DNA from: Gryganskiella cystojenkinii
Taxonomy: Eukaryota; Mortierellomycota; Mortierellomycetes; Mortierellales; Mortierellaceae
DNA: 34,830 nucleotides
Direction: 5' to 3'
Assembly (NCBI GenBank): GCA_015852425.1
Contig: JAAAIG010000376.1
Span: 1 to 34,830, forward strand
The notes under the pieces were generated by a model that had not been told where the DNA came from, searched no databases, and was given only the letters and a program-made list of their open reading frames with translations. The position numbers were made by a program, and so were the translations under genes. Positions 1-10,458 of this stretch are shown here, piece by piece. The stretch's first letter is position 1. Every line of letters begins with the position of its first letter.

Positions 1-122
1 AAAAAAACGGCAACCAACCAGATTAACACAAAGCTAACACAACGAGGCATATCGTTTTCTATGGTTCCACCCCATCCTCATGTTCTCTCCCACACACCAA
101 CACACACTACTCCAAACAACAG

Positions 123-1709
123 GCCTACATTATCTCTGTCAATGCCCTGATTGTCACCGACTCTGGTGGTCCCTGTGTCTGCAATAACGGTGGTAACACC
201 TCCGATGCTGGTTGCTTCACTGATCCCGAGTACACCGCCTGTCTCGCGATTCTCAAACTCGACATGATCACCGCCACGGCCGCGATAGCCTGTCTCTCCA
301 CGTTGCTCATGGGTCTCTTTGCCAACTTGCCTATCGGTCTGGCCCCTGGAATGGGTCTCAATGCCTATTTTACCTACACTGTCGTCGGATTCCATGGCTC
401 TAACAAGATCAAGTACCAGACTGCTCTCGCTGCGGTCTTTATTGAGGGTATTCTGTTTATTCTTCTCTCGCTGTTTGGTGTCCGTCAATGGCTCGCCCGT
501 TTGATCCCTCAGAGTATCAAGATCGCGACCGGTGCCGGCATTGGCCTCTATCTCTGTTTTATTGGTATGCAGTCATCCGCTGGTATCGGCCTGATTGGTG
601 CTAATCCAGCCACGTTGGTGACCCTGACGGGATGTATCAAGGACGCCACGGGCGAATGCATCAATGGGACCCATATGCGTGGCCCAACAACCTGGATGGG
701 TATCTTTGGGCTCATCATCATCTCGATTCTACTGGTCTTCCGTGTCAAAGGTGCGGTTTTGATCGGTATCTTGTTGATTTCGATCTTGTCCTGGATCCGC
801 CCTACGACGTTCACATATTTCCCCTACACGGACGCTGGCAACGCGGCCTTTAATTACTTCAGAAAGGTCGCGACTTTCCACCCGATCCAGCTTACTATGG
901 GCAAGATGGATTTTAAGCTGAATTCGTCCGAGGTCTGGGTCGCCTTGATTACCTTCTTGTATGTCGATATCATGGACACAACCGGTACACTCTATTCGAT
1001 GGCCAAGTTTGGTGGGTACATGTACAAGAATGGTGACTTTGATGGCTCCACGGCCGCCTTCCTTTGCGATGCGACCTCGATCACGATCGGTGCCTGCTTT
1101 GGCTTGCCTCCTGTCACGGCGTTCATCGAGTCTGGTGCCGGTATTACCGAAGGTGGTCGTACAGGGTTGACCTCAATTGTGACCGCGATCCTGTTCTTTA
1201 TCTCGTTGTTCTTCTCGCCCATCTTTGCGTCTTTCCCCCCATGGGCCACAGGTCCAGCACTGATCGTTGTCGGTTCTATGATGGTCAAGTCTGTTCGGTC
1301 AATCAACTGGGATTACGTCGGAGATGCCATCCCGGCCTTCTTGACCATTGCCATGATGCCACTCTCGTACTCGATTGCGTACGGTTTGATCGCCGGTGTT
1401 GGTTCCTATGCCGCCATCAACGGCTCTGTATATATTCTTGAGCTCGTCTCTGGTGGTCGTATTACTCCCGACGATAAGGACCTCCGCGAACCCTGGCAAA
1501 ATGAGGGATTCACATTGGCCAATGTTCTTCCGGCTTGGATGCAGAAGCTTATCTGCCAGGTCCGTGGACAAGTCTATGTTGATCCCTTGGATGTCATGGA
1601 GGAAGAGGAGCGTCTTGAACGCGAGGCTGCTGCCCGTGCAGAACAAAGAGACGCAACGATCCATGTGAATGGTGAGAAGAGGGAGATCCCCACAGAACAT
1701 TCTTATTAG
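123..1709 (+). CDS. azgA-like: AzgA-type purine permease, 3' part (5' end outside window)
   Basis: Proton-coupled uptake of adenine, guanine and hypoxanthine across the plasma membrane is the known role of this NCS2/AzgA family. The visible exon encodes 528 residues. A CAG acceptor at 120-122 is followed in frame by AYIISVNALIVTDSGG, the family's first conserved block, and a CTAAC branch-like site lies near 34-38. Further in are LPIGLAPGMGLNAYFTY and the TM10 substrate block, FGLPPVTAFIESGAGITEGG, with its buried Glu. About a dozen hydrophobic segments are separated by short loops. The protein ends in a charged cytosolic tail rich in Glu and Arg, stop at 1707-1709. The start codon and first exon(s), probably 40-60 residues, lie to the left of base 1, so bases 1-122 are read as intron. 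The family call is secure; which purine is preferred cannot be read from sequence. Confidence 0.93.
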   Translation, partial: AYIISVNALIVTDSGGPCVCNNGGNTSDAGCFTDPEYTACLAILKLDMITATAAIACLSTLLMGLFANLPIGLAPGMGLNAYFTYTVVGFHGSNKIKYQTALAAVFIEGILFILLSLFGVRQWLARLIPQSIKIATGAGIGLYLCFIGMQSSAGIGLIGANPATLVTLTGCIKDATGECINGTHMRGPTTWMGIFGLIIISILLVFRVKGAVLIGILLISILSWIRPTTFTYFPYTDAGNAAFNYFRKVATFHPIQLTMGKMDFKLNSSEVWVALITFLYVDIMDTTGTLYSMAKFGGYMYKNGDFDGSTAAFLCDATSITIGACFGLPPVTAFIESGAGITEGGRTGLTSIVTAILFFISLFFSPIFASFPPWATGPALIVVGSMMVKSVRSINWDYVGDAIPAFLTIAMMPLSYSIAYGLIAGVGSYAAINGSVYILELVSGGRITPDDKDLREPWQNEGFTLANVLPAWMQKLICQVRGQVYVDPLDVMEEEERLEREAAARAEQRDATIHVNGEKREIPTEHSY

Positions 1710-1802
1710 TCCTTTTACATGGTATAAATTATATGTATATATCCCTCAAAAAGCATTCGATTTTGATCATGAACCAATGTTTCTATATCTGTGATGCTTT
1801 AT

Positions 1803-3204
1803 TTAAGATGCTGGATCTGAACAACCAAAGGAGTATCGTTCACGAAAGAAATGAACCATGGCCATGGCATGGAAATAGATGCCTGCGACTACAGCTACAT
1901 GCCAGATCTGATGCGAAGCGCCCCAGTGATCAAACACACCCGGAAATCGTTTTTCTGGGAACCTCTTCCCATAAAACGCCAAGCCGATCAGATACGCTAC
2001 CCCAGACTTGAACAATGGGAACATGAACGCCACCGTCTTCTCGAACCCGTGCAAGTAAATCATGTAGAGGATGGGAAAGACACCTGAAAGGGCCATGCCG
2101 ACAAAAATCATGATCCGAAAGACGCGGAAGGAAGGACGATCAAAGAAACTGTAAAACGGTAAAAGACAACCGACGAGTCCCATCAAAAACGACGCAGATA
2201 GGAACAATGTCCGTTCAAGGAACCGGGTATGACAATAAAAGCCATAGTGAAGTGTGGCCATGACCGAGGCCGTGATCAGGATTCCGATTCCCATATAGTC
2301 GAGCATAGCGGCACATTGCATCACAGGCAATTGAGCGTGACACAAAAATGTATGGTAAACGGTCGAGGAGATGAGACACTTGAAGGCCGCAAGGAAGAAC
2401 AAAGAAAAGACAAGATGGTCGTAGAGTGTTGTCGTCGTCTGGGGGTCTTGGAGGATCGAAAAGTGGATGTAACCTGCAAGGCCCATGATGAAAAGGAGAC
2501 CGAGGAGGTGAGTCCATATGTTACAGGTTTCGTTGTGGACCGAGAAGATGCTCCAAAAGCATTCGCGTTTCGAGGGAAGGAACCGATATCTGTTTCGAGA
2601 AAGAACAATGAAAAAGATTAATTCAATGGACCACCAGTGTGCTGTGATGATATGAAAAATGGACTCTTTTTTTTTTTTTGCAAACCACAACTTACCCTTT
2701 GAGAATGTACGGATTACTCTGCCATTCCAAAGGCAATTCCTCAAACGTCAACAACCGTCTCGCACCCTCGTACACGGCCTTGGCCTGGGAACCATCCCAA
2801 GTCTCCGAGAGTTGTTTCTCGACAGTCGCCTTTGCAGATTTCAGCTTGGCCGTGAGCGCTTCTTTACTCTCAAAGGCTTCAAATTCGTCCAAGAGACTGG
2901 CCTCGAGAGCCAAAAAGTGGCCAAAGAGTGTGTCGTCGTCTTCATCGCAATCGTCCTCGGTATCATAAGGCGTACTGTTGGTCGAAGAAGGGCTGGCATA
3001 GGTAGCTCTGCTGGATGGGTTGTGATTTGAAGGGTCGAATAGCCAGGTGGGGATTGAAATAGATGAGATTGACCGAAGGGAGGAAAGCAGGGTCGGCCTT
3101 TGTGAAGAAGATTCGCCAGCGATAGTGGGTCGCTGAGATTTTGTTGACGAGGAATCGCCTGTGAGGTTGAGTCGACTCGAGGCGATACATGGTTTGTCTG
3201 ACAT
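1803..3204 (-). CDS. PAQR family 7-TM protein (adiponectin receptor / Izh-like)
   Basis: Two exons, 3204-2696 and 2589-1803, are joined across a 106-nt intron (phase 2, donor GTAAGT, acceptor CAG), giving 431 residues. The junction rebuilds the conserved ILKGYR that precedes the family signature SIFSVHNETCNIWTHLLG (about 183-200). PAQR proteins are seven-helix membrane proteins with a zinc site near one face. The expected ligands are visible: YH in SSTVYHTFLCHA (H249), D267 in MLDYMG, and H396 and H400 in HQIWHVAV. Yeast Izh relatives affect zinc and lipid homeostasis, and animal AdipoRs have ceramidase activity. The N-terminal 170 residues are Ser/Pro-rich with an acidic DEDDD stretch and a predicted cytosolic helix. 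ATG 3204 was chosen because it has A at -3; an in-frame ATG at 3276 has a weaker context, and sequence further upstream is pyrimidine-rich leader. Ligand and substrate are unknown. Confidence 0.9.
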
Positions 3205-4100
3205 GGTTTTGGTAAGAGTGGACGAATAAGAAGTGGTTCGTTGAAGTGGACGGTGGTAAAGTGGAGATGAAACCATCAGATCTGAGATAGAGAGAATTGA
3301 AGAATGCTGGTAAAAGAACAAAAATAGGATAGCAAAGAAGAAGAGGAAAGGAAAGGGAAGGAACGGAAGGGACAGGGAATGAAGATGCTTTATACATGTC
3401 GAAACGTCGTAGCTGTTGTCAGTTCGCATTTGGCATGTTTATTTGTGTCGAAGTGAGGTCATTGCTAACACACAACTGACTATGCTCAATCAACATAGCG
3501 CGTCATGATCGAAATGCACAAAAAAAAAATCAAAGCTCCAAGACCTTGCCTTTTGCAAGCAGTGCCTCGTCTTTTGTAGTATTAAAAGGTGACTCTTTTA
3601 AGAGCGAGAGGGGGAGCAAAAGACAAGGACTTGGCAACAGCCAGACTGGACAGGCACCCAAAAGACAGGATGATCAAAAGAAAACGCCGCCAAAAAAGCA
3701 ATCCAGCCCGTCAAGCATCCACTGAGTATCGCCACGTGACTCCTATATGTGATGAAACTCTTTTTTTTTTCAGTTCATTTTGTTGGTTGCGGGCGGAGTG
3801 TTGAGCGAAAGAAGAACGAAAAGAACAAAGTCGAGAAGAGGACGCTTTGACGTCGACCTTCGTATTGGTCCTCTTTCTTTCTCAATCACTTTGCTGTATT
3901 TTCATTCCATCCTCTCTTTCTCCTTCTTGTCCATTCGCTGTCCGACTGGGGTCATCATATCTTGATCATCATCATCATAGGAGGAACAGAAAAGAAATAC
4001 AAACGAAAGCAAAAGACCCAAGATCCCCGATCCACCACAGGACAGACACAGACACACACAGAGAGGCCATCATCCTCATCATCTACTTATAAAAATAATC
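3205..4100. promoter_or_regulatory. Divergent intergenic region between the PAQR and J-protein genes
   Basis: About 0.9 kb separates the two divergent starts. It holds homopolymer and pyrimidine tracts on each side, as expected of fungal leaders, and a CACGTG E-box at 3733-3738. In-frame translation upstream of the PAQR start is Phe/Leu/Ser-rich and looks like a C/T-rich leader rather than protein. I see no gene or RNA here. Confidence 0.5.
3733..3738. promoter_or_regulatory. CACGTG E-box in divergent promoter
   Basis: A palindromic CACGTG, in the longer context CCACGTGACTC, lies between two divergent genes. CACGTGAC is the type of site bound by fungal bHLH factors such as Cbf1, and the overlapping TGACTC resembles half of a bZIP (Gcn4-type) site. 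A 6-mer is expected by chance every few kb, so position is the main support. Confidence 0.35.
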
Positions 4101-5962
4101 ATGGAGGTCAACAGGGATGAGGCCCTTCGCTGCCTCGACATTGCCCGTCGCCACTTCAACTCTGGGAACACTGCCGGCGCCAAGAAATTCATTGCCAAGT
4201 CCATCTCGCTCTTCCCCACTCCCGAGGCCAAGGCCTTCCTGACCAAAGTCGAACAGGAGGAGTCCTCTCCTTCCCCATCAGCTTCTTCCTCCTCCTCGAC
4301 CTTTGACTCTTCCACCCCAAGTAGTACAAAGAGCTCACCCAACCCTGGCTCGTCTTCATTCGGGGGCACTTCTTCTGCAAGGAGGCCAGAATCCGTGCCT
4401 CCTAGACCGCGCTCGACCCCCGTAACGGAACACAAACCGGCTGAGCGAGACTATACCCCGGAACAGGTCGCTGCTGTCAAGGCCGTCCGATCCTCTGGAG
4501 GCGATTTCTACAAGGTCCTTGGGATCAAGAAGGATGCGACCGATTCAGAGATCAAGAAGGCGTACCGCAAGGTGTGTACTCTATTTTTTCATTTTTATTT
4601 TTATTTTTTATTTCGTTATCGTCCTTCATGATATTGAAAGAGAGATCGAGAATAAGCATGGAGGGAATTACCGACTTATATCATCTATTTTTGTCCGCTT
4701 TTCCAGCTTGCCCTACAAATGCATCCAGACAAGAACGCTGCACCAGGAGCTGATGAGGCTTTCAAGAGTAAGTCGAGTTCAACAGATCGAGATCGAAGCA
4801 CACAGAACAAAAAGACGTGGCCTGCTCTCGTTTTATTTTCGCCCTTGTGAATTTTTTTTTCTTCTACGGACTTCTTGGGGAGGGACACGCGAAAAGATTG
4901 GGGGAAAAAGTGGACGAATGAACATTATCTGAACCAAATATTAAGCTTTTTCTCTTCTTTCTGCTCTTTTCGCTCCCGCTGCATAGTCGTCTCAAAGGCT
5001 TTCACGGTACTCAGTGACCCTCAAAAGCGTGCCATTTTTGATCAACATGGACCCGAGGATGGACGCAGCTCTGGCGTAAATTACGATCGGGCACAACCCA
5101 CAGGCATGCATGGATTCGGTGGTGGTGGCATGAACGGAATGCATGGATTCGAAGCCGAGATCTCGCCAGAAGAACTCTTCAATATGTTCTTTGGTGGTGG
5201 CAACTTTGGTGGATGTAAGTATTTTTTTCTCCCTGTTTTTGCAGGCATTAGTCCTCGATGAGAAACTCAAATGGTTGCATACTCCCTATTTAACCTTGCT
5301 CCCCCTTTTGCCCTCTCCACTCTGTAGCCTTCCACTCTGCAACATTTGCTGGACCTGGATTTGGTCAACGCCAATTCCGCCAACGGACTCAACAAACGCA
5401 ACACAGACAACATCGACAACACGCACAGGATGCAGGAGGCGGTGGTGGTACCAGCGGCTTCTCGAGCCTGATCCAGATTTTACCCCTGATCCTTCTTTTT
5501 ATTATGTCCATGGCTTCCAACTTTTTCTCGGACGACTCTTCGTCTTCCTCTTCCTCAGCGTCCAACATGCCTACCGCTTCAGATTTCTCTTTGAGTGCCC
5601 GTGGATCTTATCAGTCAGCACGGTTCACAAAAGCCCATCATGTGCCCTATTTCGTCAATGAGCGGAAATTTCAAACCGTATTTATGGTCCCCGGTTCCAA
5701 GGACACTTTGAACCTGGACCAGGTGTATAACGGAGTCAAGGTCAGAAACATCCTGAGCCAGTTGGAGGAGAATGTTGAGGTCGGTTATTTGAGAGCCATG
5801 CAGGCCAAGTGTATTGAGGAAAAGGACGAGAAACAAAAAGCTCAAAACCGGGCCATGGGATTCTTTGGACCCGACAAGAAGTTGTGGGAGCAGGCCCAAA
5901 GGATGACAACGCCCAGTTGTGATGTGATCAGAGAAAAGTTTGGAGAGCCATATATCAGATAG
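4101..5962 (+). CDS. Tail-region-anchored J-protein (DNAJB12/B14, HLJ1-like) with DUF1977
   Basis: Four exons (4101-4571, 4707-4767, 4987-5214, 5328-5962) give 464 residues. J-proteins of this class sit in the ER membrane and stimulate Hsp70 in quality control and ERAD. The N-terminus matches the family's NRDEALRCLDIARRHF helix. A Ser-rich linker follows, then a J domain at about 135-200 containing DFYKVLGI and HPD (163-165), with a Gly-rich, MHGFGGGG-type segment behind it. One hydrophobic helix (SLIQILPLILLFIM, about 299-314) is followed by a luminal DUF1977-like tail with VPYFVNERKF and CIEEKDEKQ. The HPD lies in the 61-nt second exon. All junction phases agree (0, 1, 1). The start has a good context (ATCATGG) and no earlier in-frame ATG is needed. 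Its convergent neighbour is the SET gene, 288 bp away. Confidence 0.92.
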
Positions 5963-6250
5963 AAAGACCGACCAGCATATCATCATAGCCTAATAACAAA
6001 AGCGTTTTCCTTTTTTTTTTTTGCTCGTCCTACTTTTCAATATCGTTAATGGCATCTATGTACAAAGGCGTGCAGGCGAAAGTGGAGTGGGTGGAGAGGA
6101 AACTTTTGGAAGGGCAAGAGGACGGGGAAAAAGAATAAGAAAAGAGTGCCTTTTGGACAATTCTTTTTTGAGGACAAGATGTACAGAGAAGGTATAGAGA
6201 CCACAGTGGTGGTCTGAAGAAAAGGGAAACGAAAATGGGGTGGTCCTATT

Positions 6251-8039
6251 TTACAAGACCCAGCCCCGGCAGTTCTTGGCGCCGCAGTAGCATTTCTGCT
6301 TTGGACCGGCACCACTTTCGTTTCTTGTCCGTCCTTCCTTATCCGCAACCTTTTTCCACTTTGGTTGAAAGAGTCCAGAGTAATCAAACGTCAGCTCTTC
6401 GCCCTCGTAGATTTTGCGAATGGCCCAAAAGCTGTGGGTCGACTGGTTCTCATGACCACCATCATCATTCCCGGCCAACATGTAGATCGCCATGTTGGGG
6501 TCGCATGAATGATTAAAGAACCGACTCTCGTTTCCAAACTTGTAGGCGTCCACACTGTAGGTGCCTTCATCGTGGAGATCCAAGTCAAACAGGTACGATG
6601 CTCCGTTCTGATCGTGAATCCGACCACGTTCCTCGGCTTCCTCCTCGGTAATGATCTCGCCCAAGTATCGAGCAATGAACGACCGGGATTCGATAGGCTC
6701 CTTTTGGTTCAAAAAGACACCCCAACCTTTGTGGAGGACGCGTCTGATCGCCAATTTGACACTTCGGCCACGTTGAGAAGTCTTTGTGAAACAGGAAGGC
6801 CCACATCCGCAAAGGTCTCCACATTCCCAAAGGGCCTTGTTCGCGTAGACGCTGACTTTGCCATCTGGATCAAAACAGGGCTGTCCTGCATCGTTCAGAA
6901 GCATTCCCTCCTTGACACATTCACAGGGTCCCTTGGTCGGAGAATTGCATTCGCCCGGTTTACAGTCACAACTGCTAAAGAATTCTGGGTTGGGTGGGTC
7001 GACATGTCGACCATACATCCGATCCGTGGAAGTAATCAAGTCTGTCGGCATAGTTTCTTCGTCGATTGTGTTTTCAATCGTGATCGGGTATAAGGGTCCG
7101 CCTCGGTTCAAATGTTCCTGACACTCCATGAGCAAGTCATACTCTTGTTCTGGTACCTGCTGTGGTTGTTGTTGTTCCTCTTCCATGACGAGATCTAAAT
7201 CAGGGACCGGCGGCGGTGAAGGACTTTTTGGTAGAGATTCATGAGGTGTAGAAACGGCCGCGGCGGCGCTGGTGACAGAACTCTGATCAGGCTTGATGCC
7301 GAGGATGGCCAGAAGAGACGATTCCCGCTCTTCTTTGGTCTGAGGATGAGGATCAGGATGAAGTTCAGATTGAGACTGCGTTTGAAGATGATCGTGATCA
7401 TGGTTGTGAGAAGGTGGAGGAGGGGTTTCTGCTCCGATCGGTGGGCCTGCAAAGTTGTCCAAGAGGAATTGCAAGACAAGGTCGAGGCAGTTTTCCAGAT
7501 TGCAAAGCGGTTCCCATGTATTGGTCTCTACACCATAAGTGTACCACTTGACGTTGAACTGGACATTACTCTATTGTAACAAAAAAAAAAAGTGTAAGAG
7601 TCAACAAATGATAGTTATAATAATAAAACAAAGGGCTTTTCTGTCTCAGTTCGAAGGTGCGATAAAGGGGGAGCATATGCCAGTTCAGCTTACCTGTCCA
7701 AGATTCCGGACGCCATAGATCGCCTCGACCTAATTATCGAAAGTGTTTATCAAAACACGACAATACTCTAGAGTTAGCTACGTAAGTTTCACTCCAGTTT
7801 CACCTTCCTGCATAATAATAACATTTCGCTCCACATACTTCGTATTCATTTGTGTCCGGCTCGCTTGTCTTTTCTTTCTCTTTTGACTTTGGTGGCGTCG
7901 TTTGAGTCCGTTGAGGACGGGTCGAAGCAGAAGACGAAGTAGAAGCGGCAGTAGGCGTCAGGCTCGCATGACGCGAGCTCCTCCGTCTCGCTGATGATGA
8001 GGAACTGTTGCTTTGTTTCGATGCAGATCTCGTCGGCAT
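6251..8039 (-). CDS. clr4-like: Chromodomain-SET histone H3K9 methyltransferase (SUV39/Clr4 family)
   Basis: Three exons, 8039-7839, 7729-7694 (only 36 nt) and 7570-6251, give 518 residues; all junctions are phase 0. After a Ser/Arg/Lys-rich N-terminus, a chromodomain (about 65-117) is rebuilt across the three exons: EYE, VEAIYGVRNLGQ, then VQFNVKWYTYGVETNTWEP and NLENC. A low-complexity acidic/Gln linker leads to a pre-SET Cys cluster starting CDCKPGEC (about 280-340). The SET core has KGWGVF, the SAM-binding NHSCDPN (432-438) and ELTFDY (catalytic Tyr about 476), and a post-SET CYCGAKNCRG (506-513). Every element needed for activity is present. Family members place H3K9me2/3 and bind it through the chromodomain, building heterochromatin. 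The gene is divergent from OMA1 with 298 bp between ATGs. An ATG 135 nt further upstream is in frame but would add a non-conserved Phe-rich leader. Confidence 0.95.
7694..7729 (-). other. 36-nt microexon encoding a chromodomain strand
   Basis: Twelve codons (VEAIYGVRNLGQ) lie between a TAG acceptor at 7732-7730 and a CAG|GTAAG donor, flanked by introns of 109 and 123 nt. The exon is phase 0 at both ends. Without it the chromodomain loses its first strand although the frame stays open, so automatic gene finders may miss it. Confidence 0.85.
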
Positions 8040-8337
8040 CTCTGTGTAATCGAGTCGGCGAATAGAGGCAAAGAAAGAAAAGAAGGGGTCGCGCTCTTGG
8101 AAACGAGGCTGGGGCACACATAAGAGCGCCCAAGCGCCATTTCCCTCACTGAACAAGACGTCACCGTAGATCACGTGCGCGTACTTGTTGCAAATAACCC
8201 AATTGGTCTTTCTTGTTCAAGTCGCTCTCTGCCCTCGAGGATAGGGCCTTCTTTCTTTTCTCAGAGTCCAAGTCCCCAAAGTCAACTCCATCATCACTCA
8301 TCACCACATCTCAGCCCAGGACTACCAATAAAAAGCA
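8040..8337. promoter_or_regulatory. Bidirectional promoter SUV39-like / OMA1-like, with CACGTG at 8172-8177
   Basis: Only 298 bp separate the two divergent start codons. A palindromic CACGTG at 8172-8177 lies near the centre, and a GACGTCAC CRE-like half site stands a few bases to its left (8158-8165). Pyrimidine-rich leader precedes the OMA1 ATG. The shared compact promoter implies possible co-regulation, but nothing in sequence proves it. Confidence 0.45.
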
Positions 8338-10172
8338 ATGCTCTCAGCCGCTGCCGTCAGGAATGTAGGCGTCCTGAGACCTCTGCAACGGTTGCCCTGT
8401 CGGCACTGCCTGCCTCGACCTAGCAGCTTCCGACTTTCACCGTCGTCGTCGACTTCTACAAGGGCTTTGACCCTCTCGACTCGGTCAGGTCGACCTTCCG
8501 CCCAACTTTTGTCAAATACCCTCCTCACAAGTGCCAGTTTATTTAAATCAAGAACTAGTCACCGTCTCTTTCAACAGCAGTCCCTCTCTCGTTTTCATAC
8601 GTCCCGGCCAAACCAATTCCCGGTCCCACTCATCCCAGCCGCTGTCTTTACACTCAAGACACCAGTCACAGCTCTGGTCCTCAGGATGATCTCTCGAGCG
8701 TCCTTGACGCTCCTGCCTCTGTCTGCAAAACAATCCCCTAGAGTCATCTTGACACTGGTCCTGATCCCACCGATCTGTTTCGGTCTCGTCATCTTTGCAG
8801 GATTAGAGGCCGCACCTAACACCGGTCGATGGCGATTCCTGTTCACAAGCGAGGCAGAGGAACTCGATATGCTGAGAGAAGAAATCCCGGTGTTTATGGA
8901 GTCGATCAAAGTCATTGAGGATGAGAACGACCCCCGTGTTCGATTGGTTCAACATATCCTCAAGAACCTGTTGAGTGCCTCGATTGAACAGGACGGATCG
9001 ACGCTGAGAACAGAGATGATTGAGCATCTGGAGAGGAAACATGAGGAGGCTCAAAAGAAACTCAAAGAGTTACAGCAAGCAGGAAACACGGTCGAGACTT
9101 CAACGACAACAACGATAGCTGCCTCTGTCACAGAGACTGCGGTCAAAACAATCGTCTCGACACAAAAGCCAGCACCGTCAACGACCGGAACCGACGCTGT
9201 AGAAGACGAAGATGAATGGACCGCCTTGACCTTTGAGGACCGGCCTTTCCAAATCTTTGTCGCTCAGGATGATACCATCAATGCCTTTTCCCTTGGACCG
9301 CCTCGACTTATTTATATCAACTCTGGACTCATAGACTGGCTCGATAATGATGAAGATCTGGTTGCTGCCGTTGTCGCTCACGAACTTGCCCATGTGATCC
9401 AGAGACACACCATGGAGACCCACGGCCGAGAAACTGTCATGCTGTTCCTTGCTGGTGAGTGTTTTTGTTTATTTTTTAGCAGGTTCATGCTTTGTTGAGC
9501 AAATATTTTTTGTGATCTTTCTGTACTGACTTCTTTTTCAAAAAAAAAATAGATCTATTGCGAAGCGCGTTTTGGACAGTGTCGATCCCATTGGGTCCTT
9601 GGTTCAACTCTTGGGTCGACGAAACAACCAACAATCTCCTGCACTTCACAGCCTCAGGACCCTTGCATCAGACTATCGAGGTCGAAGCAGATACCGTCTC
9701 CCTGACACTAATGGCTCTGGCAGGATATGACCCCATGCATTCTGTCCGGCTTTGGGAGATGTGGGCTGAGAAGGATCAAATGGAGATGGCGGCGGAGGAC
9801 TCGGTCGAGGTTCACAAGTGGACGGATTGGATGTACGATCACCCACCCTCGGCGGAGCGAGCCCGTTACCTCAAGGAGGCTGTCTTGCCCGCGAGGGAGA
9901 TGTGGGAGAAGGTACTGAAGCGCAGGAGGCAACCTACACAACGGTTCTTGAGCCTTGAGAATCGGTTGAAGGGGCAGATTGATGTGGACGGAGACCTGGT
10001 CGAGGGCACGGCAGAGGATGTCTTGGAACATATGGATGAAATGCTGCAGAAGCAAGAGGAGGCCGAGAGGCGGTTAGGAGGTGTTATGGGAACTGTAAGG
10101 AGGTGGGCGAGTTGGCGGCCCTGGTCGAGCGAGGGAGAGATGGAGGCTGTTGGTGGCATGGCAAAAGCATAG
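8338..10172 (+). CDS. oma1-like: OMA1-like mitochondrial inner-membrane metalloprotease (M48)
   Basis: Two exons (8338-9454 and 9553-10172, 98-nt intron, phase 1) give 578 residues. OMA1 is a stress-activated zinc protease of the inner mitochondrial membrane that cuts OPA1-type and other membrane proteins. The N-terminal 90 residues are rich in Arg, Ser and Leu and nearly free of acid, as in a matrix presequence. A hydrophobic stretch (about 136-156, ILTLVLIPPICFGLVIFAG) is the membrane anchor. The catalytic site is HELAH (348-352) and the third zinc ligand is Glu in EVEAD (about 415). The typical IYINSGLIDW and VAAVVAHE flank it. A Thr/Ser-rich insert (about 245-290) with a preceding coiled-coil-like EEAQKKLKEL segment separates the anchor side from the protease core. 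The Ala/Arg-rich C-terminus is helical and charged. Zinc and catalytic residues are intact. Confidence 0.88.
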
Positions 10173-10458
10173 TGTAGCGTATCGTAGACTTGTGCCTTGT
10201 AATTGTAACATATAAAAAAAATACAATCATAGACCAAAAGAAAACGACCGCATGCACTCCCCCATGGTCTTAGCAGTCACAATGAACGTCGAGAAGAAAG
10301 CCCTTTTTTTTGGTCGCATTATTTCATTCCCCCCTCACCACAATTCATTTGCATTTACCCAACTTTTATTTCATTGTTCTCACACTTCCTCATTGTCACT
10401 CTCCTTTACTCCGCCGCACGCTTTTGTACCAGTCGACGTATACATAACTCCCCTGGCT

